DNA of 64,000 nucleotides from Berberis thunbergii. Taxonomy: Eukaryota > Streptophyta > Magnoliopsida > Ranunculales > Berberidaceae. Both the position numbers and the translations under genes were made by a program. Shown piece after piece: positions 1-12,300 of the stretch (the first letter of the stretch is position 1; each line of letters starts with the position of its first letter). The notes beneath the pieces are model-generated. The model did not search any database. It was not told where the DNA came from and saw only the letters and a list, made by a program, of their open reading frames with translations. The stretch lies in contig QNQO01001169.1 in NCBI GenBank assembly GCA_003290165.1, forward strand, positions 248,001 through 312,000. Reading direction: 5' to 3'.

Positions 1-1536
1 AGATTCAATCCCCTGTTTCTCTATTCCTCTTCTTATTTATATACAATGCTAACACCAATACAATGCGTATCTAAAGCACCTAACAGACCTTAGCAGAGCA
101 CCTCACAGATTTCCTAACAGACTTCCTAACTAACAGCCTCCTCATGACAGCTTGCAATTCCTAACAGCATTCCTTTGACAGCTTGCACTAACAGCAACAC
201 TTCTTGCATTCACATCTGACTTGTTCTTGATAGCATTCTTGCTAGTTTTGGTAGACTCCTTGCTGACTTTGCTATAATAATATGCCTCTGATAAGTATGG
301 TAGACTGAAAGCCTATCAATACCCCCGCCCCAAAGACTCACCTTGTCCTCAAGGTGAAATTCCAGAAACAACAGAATCCTGACTGACCTTTGCTGTCCTA
401 ACTCCTTGCTGATCCATGACCCATGATACTTGAATGTTTGGAGGTTTGCTAGCCTAATAAACCGCCCACCTTGATCCGCCGAGAATGGTAGCATGTAACG
501 GAAAGGAGGCAAAAGTTGTCGCTTACAGAATCTAGGGTAGAATTTCAGCAACATATCCGGAGGAAGGAAAGTAGGCACAAACTTGAACCTCACCAACAAG
601 ATTTGTGAAACATCATCTTTGTCTCTTAGAGACTTGGGAGCATTACTAGATATAATTGGCAGAGCTTCCTCATTGAATTTCTCAACTGTCCTGGTGTAAC
701 CATTGTCTTCAGTTTTCAGACTTCTACAATGATCTTCATCTAGTTCTTATGATTCAGCAGTTTGGTCAACATTACTTTCAGTTTCATTAAACTATATATC
801 AATGCTTGGAGGATTACATTCTTCCCTGTGACCCTGGACACCAGTCCTTTCTTCCATTTTCCCATCTTCTACCACTGAAGTTTGCTGCTCCACACCCGCA
901 ACTTCCGCCTTCAAAGAAGAGACACTTCGTGATAATAGTTCTAGCTTCTGTTCCATGGACTGAAGTATCTTTCTCACCTCTAGCATACATCTCATTTGTT
1001 CTTCCGAAAGATCTATCCTTGCTGACATCGTACCCAAGATCAATGCTCTGATACCAATTGATATGATCTGAATCCAAGCAATGCAATTAGGAAGCAGAAC
1101 AACACCAAAAATAGAATCTAGATCAGAACTGTGATGTATTATTGAAACAAGTTGTTCGAGAAACCTGGAAATCTCCTTTTGAGCAACTGCTCTTGTACAA
1201 TTGAGTTACAGATTCAATCCCCTGTTTCTCTATTCCTCTTCTTATTTATATACAATGCTAACACCAATACAGTGTGTATCTAAAACACCTGACAGACTTC
1301 CTAACAGACCTTAGCAGAGCACCTCACAGATTTCCTAACAGACTTCCTAACTAACAGCCTCATGACAGCTTGCAATTCCTTACAACATTCCTTTGACAGC
1401 TTGCACTAACAACAACACTTCTTGCATTCACATCTGACTTGTTCTTGATAGCATTCTTGCTGGCTTTGGCAGACTCCTTGCTGGCTTTGCTGTAATAATA
1501 TGCCTCTGATAAGTATGGTAGACTGAAAGCCTATCA
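1..1536 (-). mobile_element. Internally deleted Ty3/gypsy chromovirus-type LTR element, left edge outside window
   Basis: Two direct repeats (1-318 and 1059-1536) are near-identical LTRs; the left one lacks about 150 bp beyond the window edge. On the minus strand the LTR starts TGATAGG and ends CATATCA. A primer-binding site complementary to initiator Met tRNA lies at 1041-1056 (TGGTATCAGAGC on minus). A polypurine tract (minus GGGGCGGGGGTAT) abuts the other LTR at 319-331. The 740-bp interior keeps only a gag-like N-terminus (minus 792-1025, starting MSARIDLSEEQM, coiled-coil-like) and the end of a polyprotein (minus about 319-599, with FHLEDKVSLWGGGID). Protease, RT, RNase H and integrase are missing, so it could only move with help. 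The ending LEDKV...GGG matches the chromovirus at 35.6-39.1 kb. Confidence 0.85.
1059..1536 (-). repeat. Complete LTR of the deleted chromovirus (5' LTR on minus strand)
   Basis: The 478-bp repeat matches 1-318 with a few small indels. Its ends are TGATA...TATCA on the minus strand, and the Met-tRNA primer site follows two bases inside. High identity between the two LTRs implies a fairly recent insertion. Confidence 0.85.
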
Positions 1537-2557
1537 TAAAGCTCCTAATTGAGTTTGAAAATATTTAGGAGTTACAGTCTTAAAAATATTTTATGTAATT
1601 TTATTTTTAGGTAGTTAATATGTTCCAGGAGGTTTCTTAAGCTTATTTTAAGTGTTTTAGGATAGTTTTGAGTTTTATTTGGTAGTAGGTATAAGTTCAG
1701 GTTTTACAAATATTTCAGTCTTAGAAGCCTATTAATATAGACTCCTTTGTAAAACAAATTTAGCTGTTGATATTGAATAAAATAAAGTTAAGCTTTGTGC
1801 TTCGTGTTCTCCTGTGTGGAGATTGTGTTCCATTGTGTTTAAGATCGATTGGCATCACAATCCCAATTGAACTTACAAGAATTGAACATATAAGAAGATA
1901 CTGAATCTCCCTAAATTTATCAAAATTACATCCCCTCATCCGTAACCACAAACTATCTACTGACTTAATGAACATTTCATATGATTAATTGTCTGTTTCT
2001 CGCCAAATTACCAAACGCACGTATAAGTCTTTCCCAAGCTTGTTTACCAAAAATTGACAAAGAAAGATTGTTGATAGAAGCATACCACCTCTCAACCTGG
2101 GGAAAAAAAGAGGAGGTGGATGGGTCATTCAAGTGGAATTCAGAAAAAGCCTTGCACCAAGGACAGGTTAAAACAATTCACCTTGTAAACACCCCCTCAA
2201 AAAATTCAAGTGTATAACAAGTCAAATACAAGTGCTTCTCATGGGAATTCAATGCATTGTCATACAGGTATAGATTGAGAAATAAAGTAGAGGAAATTGA
2301 GAAACAAAGTAGAGAGAGACAATGGCTTAGCTCCAATCACACAACCAAATTAGAATTTAGAGAGTGGCCAACTGAAGCAAAGGAGGTGTGGAGGAGATTA
2401 TGTAGCCTATGGAAGAGCTCTTTTAGGTGTATTTTATTTTTAATATCTTAACTTTTTAACAAAGGGTCCAATGGTCCATATAGAAGTTGTTCTTGATGGA
2501 TTAAAAAAGTTTTATGTTACCTTTTTTTTTCTCCCCCTTAAAGTAGTCTATATTTAT
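1537..2557. other. Unassigned AT-rich sequence upstream of EYA
   Basis: No gene or recognisable transposon is seen here. Short open frames (for example 1981-2217 and 2257-2451) show no family resemblance. The stretch may contain the EYA promoter and a 5' leader exon, because the first coding exon is preceded by a splice acceptor (AG at 3279-3280). The TSS cannot be placed. Confidence 0.4.
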
Positions 2558-3128
2558 CAATGTTCTAAAAATTGCTAGGCGCTGGGCAGGCGGCGAGCAG
2601 GTGCCTACTGCCCAGGGGCCTAGGCGGCGCCTAGGCGGTCTTAGGTTTTGTATTATAACTTTAATAATTTACAAAAGTTAAGCATAATACCTTATCAATT
2701 ATATCCAATTTAATGCCAATATACATATGCAAATTTAAAAACATGAAAAATTAACAATCATAAACAAAATTTATTAAAACTCAAATAACTGAAGTTGGTC
2801 ATGATGGGTACTTTATATAAAATTGAATTTGTGGACAAATATCCAAACCCACTCTTTGAGAATTCCATTAAGTAATCATCATTTGCTACATTTAGACATA
2901 TACTGAATAAAAAACAATTAAATAGTTTATTTCTAAAAAAGAGGAAAGAAAAATAAAATAAGAACACAATCAGCCTTATTAAAAAATTAAAAAAAATAAA
3001 AATTACCCAGACCGCCTAGAGCCCGCCTAGGCCGCCCAGACCCCGCCTAGACCCGCCCAGCCATTAATCTGGGCGGTTTTCCACTTTCTAGCGCCTAGGC
3101 GCCGCCTAGGCTGATTTTTAGAACATTG
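2558..3128. mobile_element. Non-autonomous hAT element, family 1 (CCTAGGCGG type), copy 1
   Basis: A 571-bp element with inverted ends CAATGTTCTAAAAAT / ATTTTTAGAACATTG and a perfect 8-bp target duplication ATATTTAT (2550-2557 and 3129-3136). The subterminal 100 bp on each side is packed with GCCTAGGCGG-like motifs around an AT-rich core. CA..TG ends and an 8-bp duplication are hAT hallmarks. No transposase is present. Four relatives lie in this window. Confidence 0.9.
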
Positions 3129-3318
3129 ATATTTATGTACTTAGACATATGGACCTAGTTAGTTTTCCATAATATTACATTAATAACAATATTGGTGATA
3201 ATGTTGGATGAACATTAGTACCAATCTCATAATAAATGTTGTTAGTTAAAATTTTATTAACAAAACATGTTGAATTTCAGGGAGCAAATGAGATTTTGAC
3301 ACATGCATTGTCAAAAAC

Positions 3319-6300
3319 ATGGATGATTTGTATGACAGAAGTTCAGCAAATCCGGAGAAAAGGCTGAAAATTACTGCTACAGATACCATCAATCTGAAGA
3401 CAAATGTATATATTTGGGACATGGATGAGACACTTATATTATTGAAATCTTTGTTGAATGGTACATATGCAGAAGCTTTCTGTGGTTCAAAGGATATTCA
3501 GAAGGGTATAGAAATTGGTAAAAAGTGGGAGAACCACATCCTTCAAGTGTGCGATGACCATTTCTTCTATGAACAAGCAAGTCTCTAACTTCTGATTAAA
3601 CATTTGATTGGCCTGTTTATTTTAATTCAAGTTTACTATTAGTTGGATTTTAGTCCCTTTCTTGCATACATGTTAGACCATGTAAAATACTGGTATCAAA
3701 TACAAATATGAATATTTAGGGAAATCCATTTTTGAAGAGAATGCCAATTGAATTTTGTAAACGAATCCTAACTAGATAAAGCGATTTTTTTTAAGAGAAA
3801 TCCATTTTGAATTTGAATTTTTGCTGTTACTAATAAAAATAATGATCTAGCGAAACTTCTCATTGTCCATATCAAAATTTTCAAAATGCTGTGGTCACTT
3901 ATGTTACTGGTTGATGGTGGAGCAGATTGAGAATTACAACAAGCCCTTACTCAATGCCTTGAGCAAGTATGATGATGGTCAGGATTTGTCTAGTTACGAT
4001 TTCCTTAAAGACAATTTGGTGATCCTTCTGATGATTCTAACAAAAAGAAGCTTGCATACCGGCACCGTGTGATTGCGCACAAATATTCTCAGGTGTTGAT
4101 CTTAGATACCTTTATAGCATTGTCTTACTTTTTTGATATGTTTTCCTTGTTACTTTCAATGCTCACATGAATTACAGCTAAATTTGTCTCAACTTACAAG
4201 TCATTAACATCTATTCATTATCTAAAGCCGATGGAAGCTATATGTAACTCTATGCAACTTTGATACTGTGTGGAGGAGTTGGACTCGAGTACGAGGTCTC
4301 AGATATGTCAACTAGGGTGACCATGATTTTTAGAGAAGTGTGAATGGGATCCCTGGTTGATATCTTCGAAGAAACCTTAATGATGGGAGAAGATAGAATT
4401 GCTTGCACCTCTAGAAAATGTTCAGCTTGATGGTGACCCAGACAAGTGGTTATGGATGAACAAATGCTCTAAAATTCTCTTTGAATGGATGGTATGTTGA
4501 ATTAGCTCCTGCTGATCCCCCCTCCTTGGATGTTCAGCTCTTTGGGAGATTACATGAGGTAATTTGGGGCAAATATGCCTCTCCCTCTAGTGCCTGTTCC
4601 CAGTTATGGGCTGTTCTACATGGTAGAGCCCTCAATGGTGACAACTGTAATAGAAGAGGCATCATGCTTCTTAAGCACTGTCCTTTGTGGCAACCAGGAA
4701 GAGTCTATGGTCACCTCATGTTCATTTGTCCTTTCACCTCCTTCCCTTTGGGATAAAGGTCTTTCAGAATTCCATTTCAATTTCAACCCATAGTGTCTTT
4801 TACAAGTTGACTTGACCTTCTCACCAATTCCAGCTATTTTAACCCATCTCAAGTGGGAAGATGGGCCTGGAAAAGACTCCCTTATGCCAGTGAATTTCTA
4901 AAGAAATACATAAGCCCGTGGAAGTTTTGTGGATAGATTCTAAAGTTAGTTTGTGGATATGGGAAAGTAGTTGGGGTACTTTCAAAGATACATAGTATTT
5001 TTCCCATTTACTTCCACTCCTTGTGTACCATCCTTGTCATTGATGGTAGAATGAAAAGGATTATGAGGGATTTCCTATGGGGTTCCTCAGTTGATAAGAG
5101 GCCATTCACTTTCTATCTTAAAGGGTGCATTGTAAAGGGGCATATGGAGAATCAAATCATTCATTGAAACTCTCCTCAACCAACGTTTATGGAGACTTGA
5201 GAACGGAAAACATGCTTTAGGGAGACAAATGATTGCTAATAAGTATGGAGACATTGTAGATGCTTGGCTGCAAAGCACCATACTCATATGGTTGTGGAGT
5301 GTGGAAGAGACTACTATACCTAACCAATCAGTTTTACACTCTTGCCTCTATTAGATTTGTTCAATGAAACTCCATTAGATTTAGGGGAAGACAAGTGGTG
5401 TGAAACAGAAAGGACATATAACCATTTTCCCAAACCTTTATGGTCTGTGTGGAAATCAGAAACGGAAAGTTACAGATTTCTGGGACTACTCTACTTACCC
5501 TCAGGGGTGGAATTCAACTTCAGAAGAGACTTCATTGATTGGGAGGACTTGGGAAACATGCTATCCATACTTCAAAGCAACCAGCCTAATAATGATGGTG
5601 ATGATCTGTCATGGGTAGGAAAAATGAATGGCTTCTCAGTGAAAAGAATGTTTGAGATCCTCACTGCTGAAGAGATCACCTCTTTTGGTGTTCTTCATCA
5701 TTGACCACAGTAAGAAAGTTTGCTTAAATTATTGGCCTTCTAGGCTTAATTTCATCAATGAAAGAAGTCGCACTGTGGAAAATTTGAAGAGGAATTCAGA
5801 TCCCAGACCATTGTGTTCTGTGCAGGCATGCAAAGGAGTCAGTGGACCATGTTCTTCTAACTTGTAGCTACTCTAGGAGAGTGGGGACTAAAACCTTAGA
5901 ATTCAGGGTGAGCTGGCATGTGGAGGGTTCCATTCATAGCTGGTAAATTAATTAGTAGCATGTCAACAGCTCCGTAATGGACAGGTGGATTTGGAGGAGA
6001 GGGATCCATTTTGTAACCTGGACCATTTGGAAGGAGAGAAATAGAAGGATCTTTGAAGGGATACTCTTGTTCATAACAGTGAGACTTGATGTAATCTGCT
6101 TGTTTGTGGTGGTTTGAGGGGATCTTTGATTTAGCCTGTCTTCCCCCTTTTGTCTTACCTATATTGATAAATTCTCATTTTTGTTTTGCTGATTAAAAAA
6201 AAAGTTTGTTAATGGAGTATTCTACTTGTGCATCAATATTGTCGTCTTCAAAAGATATGTGAAAACGTTGGTCTAATTATGGAATGCCCATTTAAAAGGT

Positions 6301-9300
6301 TGCATTTTTCATTTTGAAGAAAGGATCCTGCTCATCAGACCTGATGAACTTGATAGAATGACCAAGTCAGACCACACTGTAATATAGAGATTAAGGTATC
6401 TTGCATTGAAAACAAAATTTCAATCCAGTGGACATTCTATTTGACGTATGTACCAAAACCCAAGCCTTTCTTTTTCTATTTTAATTATTTATTTAATTTT
6501 CAAGTTGTTTATATATTACTTCTTGTATGGTGTTGAAAATGGCACATGAGACTGCGTCTCAGCAGTTATGGATTCTCCCCGCGTAATGAAGGTTGCAGGT
6601 CTGCAAATACTACTGGGACTTGGGAGTTTACTGAAGTAATTTGTAGGATTATATTTACTTCATGGTCGATTACCATTGACAGGTGGTATTGATAGCCTTT
6701 GGGTCTGGTTTCGCAGTTCTGATGGAGTTATGAATGAATCATAAAGCTTTTGTGCCTAGTTGTAATAACTGCTCTAACCTAGTAATGGACATGTAGGCAG
6801 CAGGGTTGATGCATAGTTCGATGTGTCTAAATAAACAACTAATTAAATAAATAGATAAATAAAATATGTCATTGAAACACCTTTGATGCCTTATTCTGGC
6901 AGATAAGGTAGGACGTGAGTACTTAAGTTTGTTGAAACTAATAATAATTCCTATTATGGGAATATACAAATATTTGGGTGTTCATATCTGTGAGAGGACT
7001 TGTGTTTAATGCTTACAACTCAATTTTCTTTGGTTCCCATATGTTTGTTGGATTGGACATATTACGACTTTTAAAGCATAATTAGTCATATAATTCAACT
7101 CTCATTTTCTACAGGGTCTTCGTAATGTCATTGATGAATCGAACTTGAAGCTATGCAATGATTTATATGACTTGACAGATAGTTATACAGATGGATGGCT
7201 CTCCTCAGGTAAGCGTACTTTGAAGCCAACACATATTACATGCATCCCCTAAACAGTTTCTCTATCGTTTCCAAACAGAAGGATGCGTCATCGGTCATGT
7301 TTTTATTTTTAGTTTTAGTTTTCTTCAATTGAATATATGGAAATAAAAGTTCTGAACAAATCTCGAGCGAGCGACTAATGTGAAATTCACAACACTTATC
7401 CTGCAATTTTAGTACTGTCAGAATAAGCTGATTCAACTGAGTATGATCATCATTTGGCCAATCAGGGGGGGGGGGGGGGGGTGCTCTCTGGATGCTATAC
7501 TTTATTACCATAGAGTGACACTTGCATTTTGAAACGAATCATCAAGTTGGCTCAAAGTTAAAATTAATAACCTATGGAACACTGACACCGACATGCGTGT
7601 GCATTATAAGTAACCTATGTAATAACGACATGGATACGGGTATTGGTATCCGACACTGATACAAATGTCAAACACATTGGCGGGAAAAACACAATACGAG
7701 ATATACTTAGGGACACTCTTGTACAGTTTTAGTATTATTTACTTTTCAACAATAATTTTGAACTATTAGTCATATTCATTCGTGCTTGTTAATATTGCTC
7801 ATTTATTACTAACTTGCCATAATATGGTTGTACCAGTTGTATAAAATTCAAAAATTTGAAAGATATCTGAAAAAGTTGATGATTAAGCATGGAGTGCGCA
7901 ATGGGAGTATCCATGAGTGGTTGGCACGAATATCTGACACGATATGTGTCAACACTTTTTTTTTAATTTATAGAAATAGTGTCGTTGTTACATAGTAAAT
8001 AACCTACGTTATAGTGACATTGACTAGCATGTACATAATAATGACATTGACACACGTGTACATAGCACCTACACCAACATGCGTGTTTGTAACAATTTTA
8101 CGCATCTGCGAAAACGTACAAGATGGGGACACGCTTGTACGTTATATAGTATTTTCTACTTTTTCAGCAATCATATTGTTAATTTGGAGGTCAGTATTGT
8201 TACATGTGTATCAACTTGCTATAACATGCTTTAGTATTTGTAAAGAATTAAAACTTTTGAAAGATATCTGTTGATGATCTAAGCATAGTGTCCGAGTGTC
8301 CAATACGAGTCCGACACGGAATTTTTTTAAAAGTGAGGTGTTTTTTAACGCAGTAAATAAATACTATATCATTTATTAGCTAAGAAAAAGTTATATAAAA
8401 TAATAGTCACATGAACTTACATGGGAAGCAAAAACCAAAATAAATATTGGAAAAAATGAAAACCAAGTTAGGGTCTTATGATGTTATTCTCTGCCTTCAT
8501 ATTACACGCCATCTATTCCTTCTAAACAGAAATTCCTTGGGCTAGTAGTTCAGTACTCTTACAAAACTACGAAAAAACTGAAAACTTGACTGAAAGTAAG
8601 GTTTAGCATAGTCGGAGTTGATGGAGAATGACTCTCTTGTACCTTGAAGATCCAATTGATAATAAACAATAAATATAGGCCTAGAACATGCTTAACATAC
8701 CAGAGGCAAAGATGACTCAATTCCAGTACCGTTGTTTAATTGATTGTGATGATTTTAGAATCGTTCCATCATGGATAAGATTCTTGATCTTTAGAACAAC
8801 TTGTGTCTTGTATGAAACAAAGGAATGTAGACTCATGCAATTAGATAGTCCTAGTTATTCTGCCATCCTCTTATACTAAAACCCAAGCACAGTGATACAA
8901 ACTACATCATTTCTGTAATTTCAGAGAAATCTATTCAGAATTCCTCTCTGCTTAGTGCAATTATAGAGTTATGGTTCTGACTTCTGAGTCTTCTAACAAA
9001 TTTATATATGTATTTTTTGGGAACTACAATTCTTCTCCAAACAGCAGAGGATAAGGCTTTGAAGTATATCCTTGATTCTAAGACTTATCTATTAATTTAT
9101 TTATTTTTATCTCAGAGATTTTAAATCTCCTCAAATTCGAGGTGATGGAACCACACTTTTGATAACCAGATGGTAGAAAGATACCATGGTCCTCCTAAAA
9201 GATCAATATCAGACAAAAAGGGCGTCATACACCCAAAGAATTAAGTTGCGGACCAAACTTAGTAGATCATAAGCAAGCACTATTTACTGTTCATCCCTTG

Positions 9301-12300
9301 TAGCTCTTTGATCTGAAATTTTGTAGAATATGTTTTACTTACAGTTTTCATCATTATGCAGCAAGGGCGTTCTTAGAACAATCTTTAGGTGGAAACAAAT
9401 TCTTGCCATCCCACCTTGCCTCTCCGGATGAAGTCCTTGAATCTACTGAAACTAAATCTCAGAATGTTAATATCCTTGTCACCTCTGGTTCCTTAATACC
9501 TAGCCTTGTCAAGTGCATGCTTTTCCGACTCGATGATTTGATATTACATCAAAACGGTCAGTTTCATCTTTCCCTGTTTTCTTTACCATTTCAGCAATTT
9601 GATTAAGTGTGCCATCTTGGCACGTCATTGTTAGATGTTACTGATTAAAAATTTAAAACAATTAAGCAGGCTTCTCTGAGTATTTTCTTCATGGTTAATG
9701 TTTATAGTTTTTACTGTTATATGCAATTTGATGCTATCACAACAAGAATAAGGTGAAATCCATGTCACTGTTTCAGAGTTATATACTTTGTATCATTTGA
9801 TAATCAGTTATGATACTCATTGAACAATGCTCATTCCTAGAGGTTGTTTCTCGTCTCAAAAGTGTAAGAAGCATTTGCCACTAGAGCCTAGGGGATTGTT
9901 ATTTGCAATGTCCTAAACTAGCGTGTACCTGTGTCATTAGCACGATGACTCACTTTTCTCCTGTAGCATGGCACTTGAGTTGTTGGGTCATACCTTTGAC
10001 ACCATCAATTGAATGCCCAATTTTAACTACATTGGCGATGTATTCGTGGTGTGCCCTTCCTATAACAGTTCATTCACTTGACTATGTAACTCCTCATGTT
10101 CTTTGGGTGCCATATATTAATGAAGTCCATTGGTAATAAATAATCAGTTCATCTATAAGCATCAATCAATTCAAATTTTGCTACTTCGAATATTTGTTTC
10201 TTGCGTCATTGTGCAATAGGATCTTGACATTTGTCATAACCAGTGTTCTAAAAATCGGCCTAGGCGCTAGGCGTTAGAGAAATGCCCAGATTAGTGGCTG
10301 GGCGGGGTCTAGGCAGGTCTGGGCGGTCTGGACGAAGGCTGACTGTGTTCTTATTTTATTTTTCTTTTATCTTTTTTGAAAAATAAACAATTTAATTATT
10401 TTTTATTCAGTATATGTCTGAATGTAGCAAATGATGATTACTTAATGGAATTCTCAAAGGATCTATCGGTACCAATTTTAGTAATGTAGATTTTATCAAA
10501 CATGACTGAGGTCATTCATGCAATTTGAAGAAAAATAAAAGATTAGGTTTGGATATTTGTCCACAAATTTAACTTTGTATAAAGTACCCATCATGACCAA
10601 CTTCAGTCATTTGAGTTTTAATAAATTTTGTTCATGATTGTTAATTTTTCATGTTTTTAAATTTTGCATATGTATCTTGGCATTAAATTGGATGTAATTG
10701 ATAAGGTATTATGCTTAACTTTTGTAAATTATGAAAGTTATAATACAAAACTTAAGATCGCCTAGGCCGTTGGGTGCTAGGCACCTGCTTGCCGCCCGCC
10801 CACCGCCTAACACTTTTTAGAACACTGGTCATAACTATCAGGTGTCAGGTGGTTATTGTACTTTTTGCGTTGAGTTTTTTCTTTTATTTACAATCAACAC
10901 TCCTAAGGCAAGCATGAACAATGACCCAAAGAATGAAAATCACAACGAGAGAAAATTTCCTTAAGTAAACATAAATCAGTAAATAACAATTCATAATACA
11001 AGAAATGCTAAAGAAGTAATTAACAATTTGATAGAATTCGTATTTTACATAGCAGTACACTTGTACTTTGTAAAATAAATTAAATATAAAAATTGTATGA
11101 AGATCTGTCAAATAAATAAATAAAAAATATATTGTTTTTTTCTTGCTTTAGGTTAATGCTTTTGGTCGCTACATCTTTGATTTAACTTGAAAATGGGTTA
11201 TCTACGATTCCACCATCTGGAAAAGAGTTTTCTACCTCTAGGATGAGAGGGTTTCTCACCTCACCTATTAGATTAAGAGGAGTTTGCTCATGAATGCGGT
11301 TTTTGGGAATTTTTTTTTTTGGGGTGTGGGAGGAGGAGCAAAAATTAAGGGACTGCACCGAATGCACAAGCATGACCGAGAGGGGATTTCACGCCACGTG
11401 GTTTCCACTAAAAGTTGGAATATTCCATTAAATGCGGAATATGCATTCTCCAGCGTATTTAGCTCTTTCTTTGAATTGAAAGAGCCTCTCCCTTCCTTTC
11501 TCAAATTGAAACCTTTGAAATTATGTTCAACCCACTGTGAATGAGTTTGATGTTGTAAACACAAAAAGAAGACCCACAACAAATTCCTGTCTGGCCCTTT
11601 TCTTTCTCATTAAACCAAGCTGTAATGCTCAAATTGATCCAAGATGTGGTTAAGAACTTCATCATCATTAAAATTTTGTTTTCCTTAGTATAGAAAATCA
11701 AATACTCGTTCAAACAAAACAATACCCTAAATTTAACGCGGTTGAGAAACAGTGCGATTCAAGGCAAGAAAATCTTCATCTTATTTCTTATCTTGCTTCA
11801 GAAACTGCTTTGACTGTTTGGCCTTTTGCTTTCTGTCATGGCAAGAAGATTGTGTCTTCTACTCTATGTTGAATGTCAACTTCTTTATACTCATACACAA
11901 AGAAAACAATACCTAGGGGTGGGCACAGTCTGGGATTGGCCTTGTCCCAATCCTAGTTCATTGAAACGGGATCGGAACGGTTTGGGATAACAAATTTTTT
12001 GGTCAAACCTGGTTTGAACTGGGACGGTCCTTGACCGAACCATGCCATTCTGGTTCAACTTTTGTTATTTGTTTTTTTAATATGGAAACTGAAAACAAAC
12101 ACCCAAATTCATCACCTCCATCTCCTTTACGCTCACTCACCTTCTTTGCCTCCTTAACTCACTTTAATCTCCAATCACCCGTTCAATCTCTCTCAACTTA
12201 TTCTCCATTACTCCTTTCCATCGCCAGAGCAGACTCATGGAAGTGAATTCCATCGCTGCTTCACCTTGATTTCCATGAAATTTGCTTCTCTTTTGATAGA

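Noticed and set aside
4013..4060. Alternative donor at TTG-GTGATC in EYA exon 2 that would avoid the frameshift
   Set aside because: It would delete the conserved KLAYRHR segment, which is intact in the next frame and ends at a good donor (CAG-GTGTTG).
4481..4793. Two overlapping frames, possibly a gene in EYA intron 2
   Set aside because: The motifs fit a LINE zf-RVT tail; no independent gene.
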